A stretch of DNA of 12,694 bases, taken from NCBI GenBank assembly GCA_964387645.1, contig CAYLYM010000114.1, positions 1 through 12,694 of the forward strand, written 5' to 3'. Both the position numbers and the translations under genes were made by a program. Each line of letters opens with the position of its first letter. Position 1 is the stretch's first letter. The notes below the pieces were generated by a model. The model worked only from the letters and a program-made list of their open reading frames with translations, ran no database searches and had not been told where the DNA came from. Origin of the DNA: CAYLYM01 sp964387645. GTDB lineage: Bacteria; Calditrichota; Calditrichia; RBG-13-44-9. This document shows, piece by piece, positions 1-6,426 of this stretch.

Positions 1-100
1 CTTTATCTGATCCCAATTGTTCATATAAGGTCTTAGCTACCAAAGTTTTTCCAGAACCACTGGCGCCTGCAATTCCAATTAATATACCTTTTTTTCTCAT
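1..100 (-). CDS. udk: Uridine kinase, N-terminal fragment (runs off the window)
   Basis: The reverse complement starts with ATG at 98-100 and is open to the window edge, giving 33 residues. They carry a Walker A loop G-A-S-G-S-G-K-T at residues 12-19 directly after a short hydrophobic strand (ILIGIAG). This placement and motif are typical of uridine kinase, which phosphorylates uridine or cytidine to the monophosphate in pyrimidine salvage. A weak Shine-Dalgarno-like GGAA lies about 9 nt upstream. Only the P-loop region is visible, so another member of the phosphoribulokinase/uridine kinase fold (for example pantothenate kinase) cannot be fully excluded. The family call is good and the exact substrate is probable. 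Confidence 0.75.
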   Translation of the reverse strand, partial: MRKKGILIGIAGASGSGKTLVAKTLYEQLGSDK

Positions 101-412
101 TCTAATTCCGAAAATTATTTTTTAATAGTCAAGTTAAAAAATAATGATCGGAAAAATCAAGATATAAAATTTTGATCCTGATAAATGTAAGTTATTTAAA
201 TTTTACATAGATTCTTTCAATCCTTCACTTTTAACCAGCATTTCGGTAGCCCTTGATGACAGAACTATCACAGAGAAATGACAGCGGTCTCGGTATAGGC
301 CGGATCTTATGAAGAAAAATCTATCAAAAGATTTATTAAAAAGCTAAAACAGTTTTACTGATATGGAATTGAGATTTTTCAGTGTAATTCATCAAAAAAT
401 GGTAAAAAAAAG
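101..412. other. Intergenic region between uridine kinase and tRNA-Cys
   Basis: This stretch of about 310 bases holds no convincing gene. Most of it is very AT-rich. The part at about 231-310 is clearly richer in G+C (37 of 80 bases) and contains a direct repeat ATGACAG (256-262 and 278-284). A minus-strand frame is open from about 342 to a TAA at 203-205 but has no start codon in its first two thirds. No good -35/-10 pair for the uridine kinase gene was found. A run of eight T on the minus strand (403-410) follows tRNA-Cys almost directly, without a separate hairpin. Confidence 0.6.
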
Positions 413-485
413 AGGCGCCGGGCGGATTCGAACCGCCGAATGGAGGTTTTGCAGACCTCTCCCTTAGCCACTTGGGTACGGCGCC
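413..485 (-). tRNA. tRNA-Cys (anticodon GCA)
   Basis: The reverse complement folds as a 73-nt cloverleaf. The acceptor stem is GGCGCCG paired with CGGCGCC. The anticodon arm is GAGGT-CTGCAAA-ACCTC, which places GCA at positions 34-36. The T-arm is GGCGG-TTCGAAT-CCGCC. The discriminator base is U73, the known identity base of cysteine tRNA. No CCA is encoded after it, so the 3' end must be added enzymatically. It lies downstream of tRNA-Ala on the same strand and is probably co-transcribed with it. Confidence 0.96.
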
Positions 486-490
486 TTACC

Positions 491-624
491 TATTCTTGCG
501 TTAATTCTCTTGGATATGTGACTGATCTTTTGAAATTAATATTCGATTCAAAATTGTTAATTGCTTCTGTTTCAAGGTTCTTTTATTTTTCCGAATCAAC
601 AGATGGCTAATTAACGCAAGAATA
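491..624. repeat. 16-bp perfect inverted repeat (491-506 and 609-624)
   Basis: The arm TATTCTTGCGTTAATT at 491-506 is matched exactly by its reverse complement at 609-624, with 102 bases between. The left arm ends 5 bases from the 5' end of tRNA-Cys. In a minus-strand transcript from the tRNA-Ala promoter, the arms would pair into a long stem just before tRNA-Cys. No T-tract follows, so it is not an ordinary terminator. The stop codon of the small ORF at 501-653 lies in one arm and part of its membrane-segment coding in the other. It could be a processing stem, the ends of a tiny non-autonomous element, or chance; the repeat itself is certain. Confidence 0.85.
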
Positions 625-653
625 ACTAAAATAATAAATATCGCACTTTCCAT
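501..653 (-). CDS. Possible small membrane peptide, 50 residues, between two tRNAs
   Basis: I do not recognise this ORF. It reads ATG at 651-653 to TAA at 501-503. Residues 4-19 are strongly hydrophobic (I, L, V, A), followed by a very basic stretch (RKNKR, then KQK), as in a single-pass small membrane protein with its C-terminus in the cytoplasm. Against it: no Shine-Dalgarno sequence is visible, and the start is only 11 nt past the 3' end of tRNA-Ala, so ribosome access would depend on tRNA processing. The frame is also open through the tRNA, which shows that open frames arise here by chance. Treat as a weak candidate. Confidence 0.25.
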   Translation of the reverse strand: MESAIFIILVILALISHLLIRKNKRTLKQKQLTILNRILISKDQSHIQEN

Positions 654-664
654 AAAATCAAACG

Positions 665-737
<73 letters not shown>

Positions 738-787
738 AATTTTTCATTTTGCTTTATATTCTACATTTTATTAATACAACGGGCAAG

Positions 788-816
788 AATATAATACACA
801 TTAATGAAATTGTCAA
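788..816 (-). promoter_or_regulatory. Sigma-70-type promoter for the tRNA-Ala/tRNA-Cys unit
   Basis: On the minus strand a perfect -35 TTGACA (816-811) is followed after exactly 17 bases by TATATT (793-788), one base off the -10 consensus. Transcription would start near 781, about 45 nt before tRNA-Ala, in a gap with no other gene. Position, spacing and consensus match together make this the best promoter in the window. Confidence 0.8.
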
Positions 817-861
817 CATTTTTTAACTTTCAATAAAGAGGTACTTTTTGGCATTAAAACA

Positions 862-1560
862 CTAATTCGATGCATATTCCGGAGTCAATATGGTTTCCCT
901 TTCGATAATACCATCTTTTAAGTGAATCACCCGTTGACACTTATTTGCAATATTTTCATCGTGGGTAATCACAACAATCGTATTTCCCTGTTTCCATAAC
1001 TGAATAAAAAGTTGAATAATTTCCTCACCAGAGCGGCTGTCAAGATTTCCTGTGGGCTCATCTGCCAAAATAATTTTAGGGTCATTGATCAAGGCACGAG
1101 CAATAGCAACACGCTGTTGCTGACCACCGGAAAGCTCGTTAGGCCGATGTTTCATTCGGTCGGCTAATCCCACTTTTTCCAGTAATTCCATTACCTTTTT
1201 TCTACGATAACTGGCAGGAGCGCCATAAAAGATTAAAGGCAACTCAATATTTTCGTACGCTGAGGCATAGGGCAACAAATTGAAACTTTGAAAAATAAAT
1301 CCAACCTTTTTATTCCTGATATCCGCTAATTGGTTATCGTTTAAATCCTGTATTACTTGTCCATCCAATTCATAAAATCCTCTGGTTGGAGTATCCAGAC
1401 AACCCATAATGTGCATTAAAGTTGACTTTCCCGAACCAGATGGTCCCATTATGGCTAGAAATTCTCCTTCTTCAATTTCTAAATTAATCCCACGCAGAGC
1501 TTCTACTTTAAATTTTCCCGTATCATAAATTCTCCAAATATCTCTCATTTTAATCATCAT
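862..1560 (-). CDS. ABC transporter ATPase, MacB/LolD type
   Basis: This 232-residue cytoplasmic ATPase powers the two permeases encoded just upstream. All ABC motifs are present in order: Walker A GPSGSGKST (39-47), Q-loop Q91 in FIFQSFNLLP, signature LSGGQQQR (143-150), Walker B IILADEPTG (163-171) with catalytic E168, and H-loop H200 in ITHD. Sequence style and length match the MacB/LolD/YtrE branch that works with FtsX-type permeases. The start is ATG at 1558-1560, with a GGGGA Shine-Dalgarno about 8 nt upstream; a second ATG follows at once. It is last in the four-gene operon, 39 nt after the preceding permease. Unlike E. coli MacB, the ATPase is separate from the membrane domain. The substrate (lipoprotein, peptide, drug or lipid) cannot be read from it. 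Confidence 0.93.
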   Translation of the reverse strand: MMIKMRDIWRIYDTGKFKVEALRGINLEIEEGEFLAIMGPSGSGKSTLMHIMGCLDTPTRGFYELDGQVIQDLNDNQLADIRNKKVGFIFQSFNLLPYASAYENIELPLIFYGAPASYRRKKVMELLEKVGLADRMKHRPNELSGGQQQRVAIARALINDPKIILADEPTGNLDSRSGEEIIQLFIQLWKQGNTIVVITHDENIANKCQRVIHLKDGIIERETILTPEYASN

Positions 1561-1599
1561 TTTCTCTTCCCCTGTGTCAAGCGAACTTTCGTCATGGTT

Positions 1600-2847
1600 T
1601 TATTCATAACGTAAAGATTCAATTGGATCCACAGCCGCCGCTCGCTGTGCTGGGAAATATCCGGCCGCTAAACCTACCACACCGAGAATAAGTGCGGTAA
1701 TCAATGCTATTGTACATGAGAAAGTAGGTTTACCTAAAAATTGTAATGGACCATCTCCAACTGGAACTCCCTGTAGGATTATTATAACGATTAAAGCTAC
1801 CATACCACCGATTAATCCCCCACAGGTAGCAATAAATATCGCTTCCAATACGAACTGTTGTTTTATGTGGCTTTTTTTCGCTCCCAGAGCTTTTTTAATC
1901 CCGATTTCTCTGGTTCTCTCTTTAACGGAAACATACATGATATTAGCCACTCCCACACTGGCTATCAATAATGTTAGCGCACCAATCACACCTAAAAATA
2001 TCTGGATGCCTTCTAAAATAGTTTTAGCAATGGCGGTTTGTTTGATTGTATCCCAAACCCAAAAAGCCTTTTTATCTGTAGGATCAAACCGATATTTTTT
2101 CCCAAGAATTTTATAAACCTGCTGCTTGACGTATTCAGCCATTTTTGTATCTTTTACTTGGTAAACAATACGGTTCAGATATTTTCTGCCTTCCAGTGTT
2201 TTTAACGTACTGGCCGGAATGGTGGCTTTACTTGCATCAGGACCGCCATACATACTCATTTGCATCTTCTTTTTGAGAACGCCAATTACTTTGAAAGGAA
2301 TTTTATTAATGAAAATAGTTTCTCCTATAGGATCATCATCTCCCATTAGTCTTTCTTTAAGCTCATTGCCCAGAAAAACTACTCTACGGCGTTGTTCAAC
2401 ATCGATTCGATTTATAAAACGTCCCCCAACATCAGGATAATGTGTCCGCATCTCTTCGAATGAAGGTAGTACCCCGGTAACACGCTCAGTCAAAGTTTTT
2501 CGACCATAAGTCAGCGATGCTCCATAAAGATCATATTCTCCACTGATAGCGGTAATTTGAGGGATTTTTTCCTTCAAAAGGGTCACATCCTCATCAGTAA
2601 AACGAATGCGGCGACCCTTAGGTAACCCCTGATAAACTTTGCTTGTTTGTCCTCCATAAAGAATAACAATGTTCACACCTAATCCTTTATTTGCTTTTGC
2701 CATTTGCCTTTTTAATCCCTCTCCGAAGGCTAAAAGTAAAATAATCGAAAGTGTTCCCCAAGCTATGGCGGAAACGGTTAAAATAATCCGTTTTCTCTGC
2801 TTTTTCATTTCGCCCAAAAACAATTTAAAAAGATACCAGCCGGTCAT
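1600..2847 (-). CDS. MacB/FtsX-type ABC transporter permease (second of pair)
   Basis: About 415 residues with MacB permease layout: one membrane helix near the N-terminus (about 20-42), a large periplasmic MacB-type core domain (about 45-275), then three helices (about 283-306, 333-359, 378-398). The cytoplasmic coupling motif VKERTREIGIKKALGAK (308-324) follows the second helix, as in the FtsX family. It ends with the usual A-A-x-DP-I-ES-L-R-Y-E tail. It is a diverged paralogue of the next gene upstream, sharing the GRFIN...RRRVVF-GNE block and a KKYRFD...WDT block before helix 2. The ATG at 2845-2847 is preferred because GGGGTGA just before it can pair with 16S rRNA; a GTG at 2851-2853 would add two residues. 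The gap to the upstream stop is 12 nt. Probably forms a heterodimer with its paralogue. Confidence 0.9.
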   Translation of the reverse strand: MTGWYLFKLFLGEMKKQRKRIILTVSAIAWGTLSIILLLAFGEGLKRQMAKANKGLGVNIVILYGGQTSKVYQGLPKGRRIRFTDEDVTLLKEKIPQITAISGEYDLYGASLTYGRKTLTERVTGVLPSFEEMRTHYPDVGGRFINRIDVEQRRRVVFLGNELKERLMGDDDPIGETIFINKIPFKVIGVLKKKMQMSMYGGPDASKATIPASTLKTLEGRKYLNRIVYQVKDTKMAEYVKQQVYKILGKKYRFDPTDKKAFWVWDTIKQTAIAKTILEGIQIFLGVIGALTLLIASVGVANIMYVSVKERTREIGIKKALGAKKSHIKQQFVLEAIFIATCGGLIGGMVALIVIIILQGVPVGDGPLQFLGKPTFSCTIALITALILGVVGLAAGYFPAQRAAAVDPIESLRYE

Positions 2848-2849
2848 TT

Positions 2850-2856
2850 TCACCCC
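2850..2856 (-). promoter_or_regulatory. Shine-Dalgarno that decides the start of the second permease
   Basis: On the minus strand GGGGTGA sits two bases before the ATG at 2845-2847. It can pair with the 16S 3' end over seven bases with one G-U wobble. The alternative GTG start at 2851-2853 lies inside this site, so the ATG is the likelier start. Confidence 0.5.
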
Positions 2857-2859
2857 AAT

Positions 2860-4095
2860 TTATTTTCGGATGGCTATTACAGGATCGAGTTTTGCCGCTC
2901 GCCGGGCCGGAAACCATCCTGCTAATAGGCCAACCGTTCCTAAAATAAAAATAGTAATGACAACAATAACGGGAGAAATTTCTAAAAAACCAACATATTT
3001 TCTCACATTGATTAGATTGACAAGTGAAACAATCCCTTGAGAAATAAGGAAACCAATTAGACCACCCACCATCACGATGATAAAAGTTTCGATTAAAAAT
3101 TGTCCCAATATCAAGCGATTTTTTGCTCCCAATGCTTTTTTAATTCCAATTTCCCGGGTCCGTTCCTCTACAACTACATGCATGATGTTCGACACTCCAA
3201 TACCACCGACGATAAGGGTCATACTACCTACAATTCCCAAAAAAATAGAAAAACCTAAAAAGAAAGTGTTAAAAAATTTATCCATCTCAGTAGTATCCCA
3301 AATAAAAAGGGCTTCATGGTCTTTTGAATCAAAACGATACTTTTTACCAAGAACCTGATAAACCTTAGATTTCATCGACTCTGTGTATTTAACATTGATT
3401 GGTTGAAGAACCATATTGTTAAGATACCGGCTCGAAAATATACCTTCATATGTTGATGCCGGTATCACTATTTTATTGGCATCAGGGAAATTATAATTGG
3501 AGTTTTGAATTTTTTCTTTTAAAACACCAATGACTTTGAAAGGGATGCTATTGATTAAAATATCCTTTCCTAAACCTTTTCCCACACCGAATAAATCCTT
3601 TTCTACTTCATTGCCAATAAAAACCACCCTTCTACGATATTTTTGGTCTAGTGTGTTAATAAAGCGTCCACCGGGCATGGGAATCATGTTGCGCATTTCT
3701 TGAAATTCGGGATACACTCCGCATAAATTTGTTGAATAGCTCTCCTTCCCAACTCGCACTTGTACTGTGCGAGAATATTCCGGGCTAATTCGCCCAATTT
3801 CAGGGATATGTTGGCGGAGGAGTTCGACATCTTCAGCTCGCAGTCTGATAAAACGCCCCCTCGGCAAACCGTCATAAGGAATGCTGGTTCTACCAGGCCA
3901 CAGAATACAAATACCTTCGCCCATTCCGTGAGCAGATTTTTTAGAAAATTTATATAAACCATCGCCAAACGTTAGTAAAAGGATCACCGCCACTGATCCC
4001 CATATAATGCCAAAGAGCGTTAATACTGTTCGAAGTTTTTGGCGTTTCAGATCGCCAAATAATTGCAAAATATTTTTCCAATAAATGATATTCAT
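2860..4095 (-). CDS. MacB/FtsX-type ABC transporter permease (first of pair)
   Basis: 411 residues if translation starts at the ATG 4093-4095. An in-frame TTG at 4105-4107 would add four; neither has a strong Shine-Dalgarno, so the start is uncertain by a few residues. Layout: membrane helix at about 23-45, periplasmic MacB-type core domain to about 275, then helices at about 280-307, 332-358 and 374-396. The coupling motif VEERTREIGIKKALGAK is at 309-325, and the C-terminus is W-F-P-A-R-R-A-A-x-x-DP. It follows the adaptor gene by 10-22 nt and precedes its paralogue by 12 nt, so all are one operon. Similar length and shared blocks (GRFIN, RRRVVF-GNE, KKYRFD) indicate an old duplication. Role: the membrane half of a MacB-like mechanotransmission exporter or extractor. 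Confidence 0.9.
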   Translation of the reverse strand: MNIIYWKNILQLFGDLKRQKLRTVLTLFGIIWGSVAVILLLTFGDGLYKFSKKSAHGMGEGICILWPGRTSIPYDGLPRGRFIRLRAEDVELLRQHIPEIGRISPEYSRTVQVRVGKESYSTNLCGVYPEFQEMRNMIPMPGGRFINTLDQKYRRRVVFIGNEVEKDLFGVGKGLGKDILINSIPFKVIGVLKEKIQNSNYNFPDANKIVIPASTYEGIFSSRYLNNMVLQPINVKYTESMKSKVYQVLGKKYRFDSKDHEALFIWDTTEMDKFFNTFFLGFSIFLGIVGSMTLIVGGIGVSNIMHVVVEERTREIGIKKALGAKNRLILGQFLIETFIIVMVGGLIGFLISQGIVSLVNLINVRKYVGFLEISPVIVVITIFILGTVGLLAGWFPARRAAKLDPVIAIRK

Positions 4096-4117
4096 TTTGT
4101 AATACAATATTCTTATT

Positions 4118-5206
4118 TTATTCGATTTCTTTTGGCGGCCATTCTACAACCCGACTTGACATTGTTAAACCTTTCTTAACCTCGATATTAACCCCATCGC
4201 TCAATCCTATTTCGATCAACTGTTTGGAAATATCTTTTGAAGTAGAATCTTCTACTTCCACAAAAACGCTGTCTCCTTTAAAAGTGACCAAGCGTTCTGG
4301 TATATACAAAACATCTTCAACCTTTCTAATAATAATTTCAGCATTGGCAGAATACCCCGCCCGTAATTGAATGGAATCTGCTCTTTCAATGGATATCTCA
4401 ATATCAAAAAGCGTAGCATTATCTTCTTGTTTGGCTTTCGGAGAAATTCTGGAAACAGTTCCAATTACCTTTTTCCCTGGTAAAGCCCCGATCTTTAATT
4501 CAGCTGGCATTCCAACTCTAACTTTGCCCACATCAATTTCGTCAATCGTGCCCTCAAATATTAGATCATTCATGTCGGCTATGGTAAATAAAGGTGTACC
4601 AGCCTGATAAAATGTTAACGGGATAACTGGATCCCCTTCATGGACAAATTTCTCTAGAATAGTACCGGTAATTGGTGCTTTCACAACAGATTCAACTTTT
4701 ATTCCAGCACTTTCTGTGTAGCCCTTTTCAAGAAGAGCCAACCTCTCCTGGTTAAGTTGTAGTTGTAATCTGGCCTTCTGAAATGCTAACTTATGATTTT
4801 CGAATTCTTGTTGTGATATTAAATTTTTCTCCAATAAATTTTTTTGTCTTTGAAATTCGCTCTCAGCTTGTTCAAAGTTCACTCGCGCCATCTCCAGATT
4901 ACGTCGGGCTTCGGTTATTTCTAAAGGTGTAGGATCAGGCGTTATCTCTACTAATAACTCACCTTCGTGGATAATATCCCCCACTTCCACATAAATTTTC
5001 CTGACAATGCCTGGAATTTTAGATTTTACCTGAATCTCATTTCGTGGGGTGATTTTACCAATTGCTAATGCCTTATCAATAATGCTACCACGTTGAGGTT
5101 GAACAATCTTATAATTTCTTTCTTTCCCAGTGTTAGTCTTCAAAATTGTAAAACCGATTACGCCTGAGATAATGATAAAAATTAGAATAATGAGCCATTT
5201 TTTCAT
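4118..5206 (-). CDS. Periplasmic adaptor (membrane fusion protein, MacA/HlyD type)
   Basis: 362 residues. An N-terminal membrane anchor (about 4-22, after MKK) has no lipobox cysteine. Then come the first half of a biotinyl-lipoyl-like domain (about 56-92, with VRKIYVEVGDIIHEGELL), a charged alpha-helical hairpin (about 95-165), the second lipoyl half (about 170-210, KAPITGTILEKFVHEGDPV), a beta-barrel (about 215-290) and a membrane-proximal domain. This order is that of MacA-like adaptors, which link an inner-membrane permease to the outer membrane. The hairpin is short to medium length. It is first in the four-gene operon, so the pump is MacAB-like. No TolC-type outer membrane gene is adjacent, so that partner, if used, is encoded elsewhere. 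Start ATG 5204-5206; only a weak GGGA precedes it. Promoter not identified. Confidence 0.9.
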   Translation of the reverse strand: MKKWLIILIFIIISGVIGFTILKTNTGKERNYKIVQPQRGSIIDKALAIGKITPRNEIQVKSKIPGIVRKIYVEVGDIIHEGELLVEITPDPTPLEITEARRNLEMARVNFEQAESEFQRQKNLLEKNLISQQEFENHKLAFQKARLQLQLNQERLALLEKGYTESAGIKVESVVKAPITGTILEKFVHEGDPVIPLTFYQAGTPLFTIADMNDLIFEGTIDEIDVGKVRVGMPAELKIGALPGKKVIGTVSRISPKAKQEDNATLFDIEISIERADSIQLRAGYSANAEIIIRKVEDVLYIPERLVTFKGDSVFVEVEDSTSKDISKQLIEIGLSDGVNIEVKKGLTMSSRVVEWPPKEIE

Positions 5207-5483
5207 AATAAATCCCGATTATTTTTATTTTTGAAGAAATACGAGAACCAGTAAGATGAGTTACATAGAACTTTTAATTATTTCAATTAAGAATATAAAT
5301 ATCTTTTTTAATCCCTTAAAAATTTAAAACAATAAGAAATAATAATTGTAGAAAGATATTTACAACAATTTTTCAATATATCAACAAGATTTAAAATTGA
5401 GTAAATTTCATGGTGATCGAAGAGAAAAATAATTCAAATAACTTGATTTATAATTATTTTATGATTACTTTTCAATGCTTTTT
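5207..5483. other. AT-rich intergenic region between adaptor gene and tRNA-Gln
   Basis: The two flanking units diverge from this 277-base gap. It is extremely AT-rich and carries no ORF worth reporting. The only promoter-like element is the perfect TATAAT at 5449-5454, ahead of tRNA-Gln. A short inverted repeat AATTGT/ACAATT around 5345-5375 has no T-tract and is too weak to interpret. No clear -35/-10 pair for the adaptor operon was found. Confidence 0.5.
5449..5454 (+). promoter_or_regulatory. Possible -10 element for tRNA-Gln
   Basis: A perfect TATAAT lies 29 bases before tRNA-Gln, which would place the start near 5461 and give a leader of about 23 nt. A second match, TATGAT at 5460-5465, is an alternative. 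Neither has a recognisable -35 at the right distance, and such hexamers are common in this AT-rich DNA, so the call is weak. Confidence 0.35.
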
Positions 5484-5554
5484 TGCGGGATCGTCTAGCG
5501 GTAGGACGCCTGGTTCTGGCCCAGGTAGCCGGGGTTCGAATCCTCGTCCCGCAG
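5484..5554 (+). tRNA. tRNA-Gln (anticodon CUG)
   Basis: A 71-nt cloverleaf. The acceptor TGCGGGA pairs with TCCCGCA, with the U1-A72 pair and G73 discriminator typical of glutamine tRNA. The anticodon arm CCTGG-TTCTGGC-CCAGG places CTG at 34-36. The T-arm is CGGGG-TTCGAAT-CCTCG, with one G-T pair. No CCA is encoded. It stands alone, divergent from the transporter operon, and is followed at once by a strong terminator, so it is its own transcription unit. Confidence 0.95.
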
Positions 5555-5570
5555 CAAATTAAAAAATTTT

Positions 5571-5598
5571 AACCGCTCTTCCTTAGAGCGGTTTTTTT
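5571..5598 (+). terminator. Intrinsic terminator after tRNA-Gln
   Basis: A 9-bp perfect stem AACCGCTCT/AGAGCGGTT (5571-5579 and 5585-5593) with loop TCCTT runs into seven T (5592-5598). It ends tRNA-Gln transcription and insulates adenylate kinase downstream. Stem, loop and T-tract are all in the expected form. Confidence 0.92.
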
Positions 5599-5767
5599 AT
5601 CGTTTCTTAAAATATGTATAAACTGAAAATACACGAAGTTGTTCTTTAGTTACTATACGCTTTTTAAAAGGATAAGACCTCTAGTTTTCAATTTCACTTT
5701 CATTTCAATTTTATCTCTTCTATATTTGTATTTAAGTTAATTTAAAAATAAGGAATGCGAAAAAGAG

Positions 5768-5774
5768 AAAGGAG
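5768..5774 (+). promoter_or_regulatory. Shine-Dalgarno that decides the start of adenylate kinase
   Basis: AAAGGAG lies 7 bases before the ATG at 5782. An upstream in-frame ATG at 5755 would add nine very basic residues ahead of the usual M-x-L-I-L-L-G-A-P-G start of adenylate kinases, so 5782 is the start. Confidence 0.85.
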
Positions 5775-5781
5775 AAGAATT

Positions 5782-6426
5782 ATGCATCTGATTTTACTTG
5801 GTGCCCCTGGTGTTGGTAAAGGAACTCAGGCAAAAAAAATCGTAGAAAAGTTTAATATTCCTCAAATTTCAACTGGCGACATTTTGCGTAAGGAAGTTCG
5901 AGAAGAAACTGAATTAGGTAAAAAAGCCAAAGCTATCATGGAGCGAGGCGAATTGGTTCCCGATGATATTATTCTAAATATGATGGAGAAAAGACTGAAC
6001 GAACCTGATTGTCAAAAAGGTTTTATTTTAGATGGATTCCCCAGAACAATTCCTCAAGCAGAGGGATTGGACAAAATTCTTCAAAACAAAGAGAATGTAA
6101 AGTTAAAAGTAATTGAAATTTTTGTACCTGAAGAAGAGATTGTTCGGCGTTTAACCAGTCGACGTATTTGCTCTGTTTGCGGTCGTGATTATAATCTCAT
6201 TCTAACCCCCCCTCCTGCTAATGGAAAATGCGAATCCTGTGGTGGGGAAATCATTCAGCGTTATGACGATAAAGAGGAAACCATCCGAAATAGATTAAAA
6301 GTTTACAATCAACAAACAGAACCTTTAATTCACTATTATTCTAAAAAAGGGAACTTGTATCGTGTAAATGGTTTAAACAATGTCGAAGACGTTTTTAAGG
6401 AGATAGAGAATATCCTTGATAGCTAA
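5782..6426 (+). CDS. adk: Adenylate kinase, zinc-finger LID type
   Basis: 214 residues, the usual length of the long bacterial form. It interconverts ATP + AMP and 2 ADP in the cytosol and so sets the adenylate pool. P-loop GAPGVGKGT at 8-16, AMP-binding segment with STGD at 30-33, and DGFPRT at 84-89 with the conserved arginine R88. The LID domain has four cysteines in two C-x2-C pairs (C130, C133, C150, C153), the structural zinc site seen in many but not all bacteria (E. coli lacks it). The last codons overlap the next gene by 11 nt, suggesting one operon with the lipoprotein and the membrane phosphatase. No ribosomal-protein or secY gene is next to it, although adk often sits in that cluster. 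Identity certain; no clear promoter seen in 5599-5754. Confidence 0.97.
   Translation: MHLILLGAPGVGKGTQAKKIVEKFNIPQISTGDILRKEVREETELGKKAKAIMERGELVPDDIILNMMEKRLNEPDCQKGFILDGFPRTIPQAEGLDKILQNKENVKLKVIEIFVPEEEIVRRLTSRRICSVCGRDYNLILTPPPANGKCESCGGEIIQRYDDKEETIRNRLKVYNQQTEPLIHYYSKKGNLYRVNGLNNVEDVFKEIENILDS

Noticed and set aside
200..345. CRISPR or IS remnant in the G+C-richer island
   Set aside because: There are no regularly spaced repeats, no terminal inverted repeats and no transposase motif; only a 7-base direct repeat is present.
1865..3358. Several plus-strand frames of 73 to 123 codons opposite the permease genes
   Set aside because: They are antisense shadows of the two permeases, proline- and serine-rich with no domain or ribosome binding site.
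3684..3968. 94-codon minus-strand frame within the first permease
   Set aside because: It lies wholly inside a well-supported permease gene in another frame, has no recognisable domain and no own start signal.
5721..5728. TATATTTG resembling the Bacteroidetes -7 element ahead of adk
   Set aside because: No TTG element is found at the expected -33 distance, and other genes here use Shine-Dalgarno sites and sigma-70-like elements.
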